A DNA stretch of 64,000 nt from Rheinheimera hassiensis (GTDB lineage: Bacteria; Pseudomonadota; Gammaproteobacteria; Enterobacterales; Alteromonadaceae): assembly GCF_022436675.1 (NCBI RefSeq), contig NZ_JAKUJZ010000001.1, forward strand, positions 496,001-560,000, written 5' to 3'. Of this stretch, positions 63,092 to 64,000 are shown piece after piece. The notes under the pieces are model-generated. The model was not told the origin of the DNA. It did not search any database and saw only the letters and a list, made by a program, of their open reading frames with translations. Numbering within the stretch: position 1 is the stretch's first letter; each line of letters starts with the position of its first letter. Position numbers and translations under genes: made by a program.

Positions 63092-64000
63092 ATGAAACAA
63101 CTTATCTTACTGTCGTTGCTGGCACTGGTTAGCACAGCGGCATTTTCACAACAAACTGATGATAACAACTGCAGGCCCGACGGCCTGTACCAAACCCCAG
63201 GCATTAACGTACCCTACTGCACTGTGTACGATACTGACGGCCGCGAAATAATCAGCCCGGATCATCCGCGGCGCATTATTGGTTACTTCACCAGCTGGCG
63301 CCATGGCAAAAACGGTCAGCCAGCGTATTTAGCCGCGGATATTCCGTGGGATAAAATTACCCATATCAACTACGCCTTCGCCCATGTAAATGGCGCGAAC
63401 CAGATTTCTGTGGGTAATACGGGTTCGCCTGATAATGCATCAACCAATATGGAATGGCCTGGCGTGGCCGGCGCTGAACTGGACCCAAGCCTGCCTTATA
63501 AAGGTCACTTTAACCTGCTGCAAAAATACAAACAGCAGCACCCGCACGTAAAAACGCTGATTTCGGTCGGTGGCTGGGCCGAAAGTGGTGGCTATTTTGA
63601 CGACGACGGCGAACGCATTGCCAGTGGTGGTTTTTATACGATGACCACCAACAGCGATTTAAGCATTAACACTCAGGGCATTAATACCTTTGCCGACTCG
63701 GCCGTAGCTTTTATTCGCCAGTATGGTTTTGATGGCGTGGATATTGACTACGAATATCCCACCAGCATGAATGATGCCGGCAACCCAGACGACTTTGCGC
63801 TGGCTAACAGCCTGCGTGGTGGCCTGATGCGCTCTTATGTCGAGCTGATGAAAGTGCTGCGGCAAAAACTGGATGCCGCCGGTGCTGCCGACGGTAAGCA
63901 TTATCTGCTTACCATAGCTTCCCCCTCGTCCGGCTATCTGCTACGCGGTATGGAAGCCTTTCAGGTAACCCAATACCTGGATTACGTTAACATTATGACC
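63092..64000 (+). CDS. GH18 chitinase, 3' end outside window
   Basis: The first 303 residues of a second secreted chitinase. The signal peptide ([20 protein letters not shown]) is followed by a short Cys-bearing segment and the GH18 barrel, with [11 protein letters not shown] (~68), [10 protein letters not shown] and [10 protein letters not shown], where Glu221 is the catalytic acid. The YEYP form differs from the WEFPG of the upstream enzyme, so the two belong to different GH18 subfamilies and probably complement each other on chitin. Confidence 0.9.
   Translation, partial: MKQLILLSLLALVSTAAFSQQTDDNNCRPDGLYQTPGINVPYCTVYDTDGREIISPDHPRRIIGYFTSWRHGKNGQPAYLAADIPWDKITHINYAFAHVNGANQISVGNTGSPDNASTNMEWPGVAGAELDPSLPYKGHFNLLQKYKQQHPHVKTLISVGGWAESGGYFDDDGERIASGGFYTMTTNSDLSINTQGINTFADSAVAFIRQYGFDGVDIDYEYPTSMNDAGNPDDFALANSLRGGLMRSYVELMKVLRQKLDAAGAADGKHYLLTIASPSSGYLLRGMEAFQVTQYLDYVNIMT

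Noticed and set aside
1-64000. CRISPR arrays, tRNA, rRNA, riboswitches and complete insertion sequences
   Set aside because: None was recognised on reading both strands: no regularly spaced repeats, no tRNA-like cloverleaf and no transposase motifs were seen.

Overview
The window looks like chromosome of a free-living marine or brackish gammaproteobacterium of the Alteromonadales/Chromatiaceae type (Rheinheimera, Alishewanella or Arsukibacterium-like). This is inferred from protein style: TonB-dependent receptors paired with tryptophan-halogenase/SapC/cupin genes, a beta-glucan locus, chitinases, PepSY and DUF3526 proteins, and a very large SpvB/RHS protein. No rRNA, tRNA, CRISPR array, complete insertion sequence or prophage was recognised. 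Both ends cut genes: an RND adaptor on the left and a GH18 chitinase on the right.

Layout. 1-3.8 kb: efflux adaptor, LysR regulator divergent from two half-size DMT (YdcZ-type) transporters, and a secreted alpha/beta hydrolase. 4.0-12.0 kb: a TonB-dependent receptor, two flavin-dependent halogenase-family proteins, a SapC-family protein and a cupin, preceded by LacI-type operators. 12.5-16.1 kb: a GGDEF/EAL protein with a periplasmic sensor. 16.2-26.4 kb: a beta-glucan (laminarin-type) locus with GH16, GH3, GH1, two sugar transporters, a LacI regulator and an aldehyde dehydrogenase. The operator between its two arms has the same core as those before the 4 kb receptor, so one LacI protein may control both. 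26.45-28.9 kb: an AT-rich islet of unrecognised genes. 28.9-31.1 kb: dGTPase and a HAD phosphatase. 31.1-36.7 kb: a siderophore-type receptor with an ABC exporter that has two DUF3526-like permeases. 36.9-40.3 kb: PepSY protein, small membrane protein, FAD oxidoreductase and SDR, behind a Fur-like site. 40.4-46.1 kb: short-chain fatty acid transporter, DUF4168 protein, and a histidine kinase/sigma-54 regulator/glycerate-kinase-like operon. 46.3-55.9 kb: a 3045-residue RHS polymorphic toxin and its likely immunity gene. 56.2-60.7 kb: M13 peptidase and a DUF350/DUF1190/glutathionylspermidine-synthase-like operon. 61.0-64.0 kb: two GH18 chitinases separated by a MITE-like element.

Most interesting points. 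(1) In the AT-rich islet, a secreted HExxH metallopeptidase-like protein is separated by a single -1 shift at a seven-T run from a start-less reading frame carrying two DTG aspartic-protease motifs, so the two may form one two-protease polypeptide. (2) The same LacI-type operator occurs at the halogenase/receptor cluster and the beta-glucan locus. (3) The RHS protein has an unassigned C-terminal toxin domain with an adjacent putative immunity gene. (4) There is a MITE-like repeat, a 40-bp perfect palindrome and gene remnants. All calls rest on reading the sequence; no database search was run.
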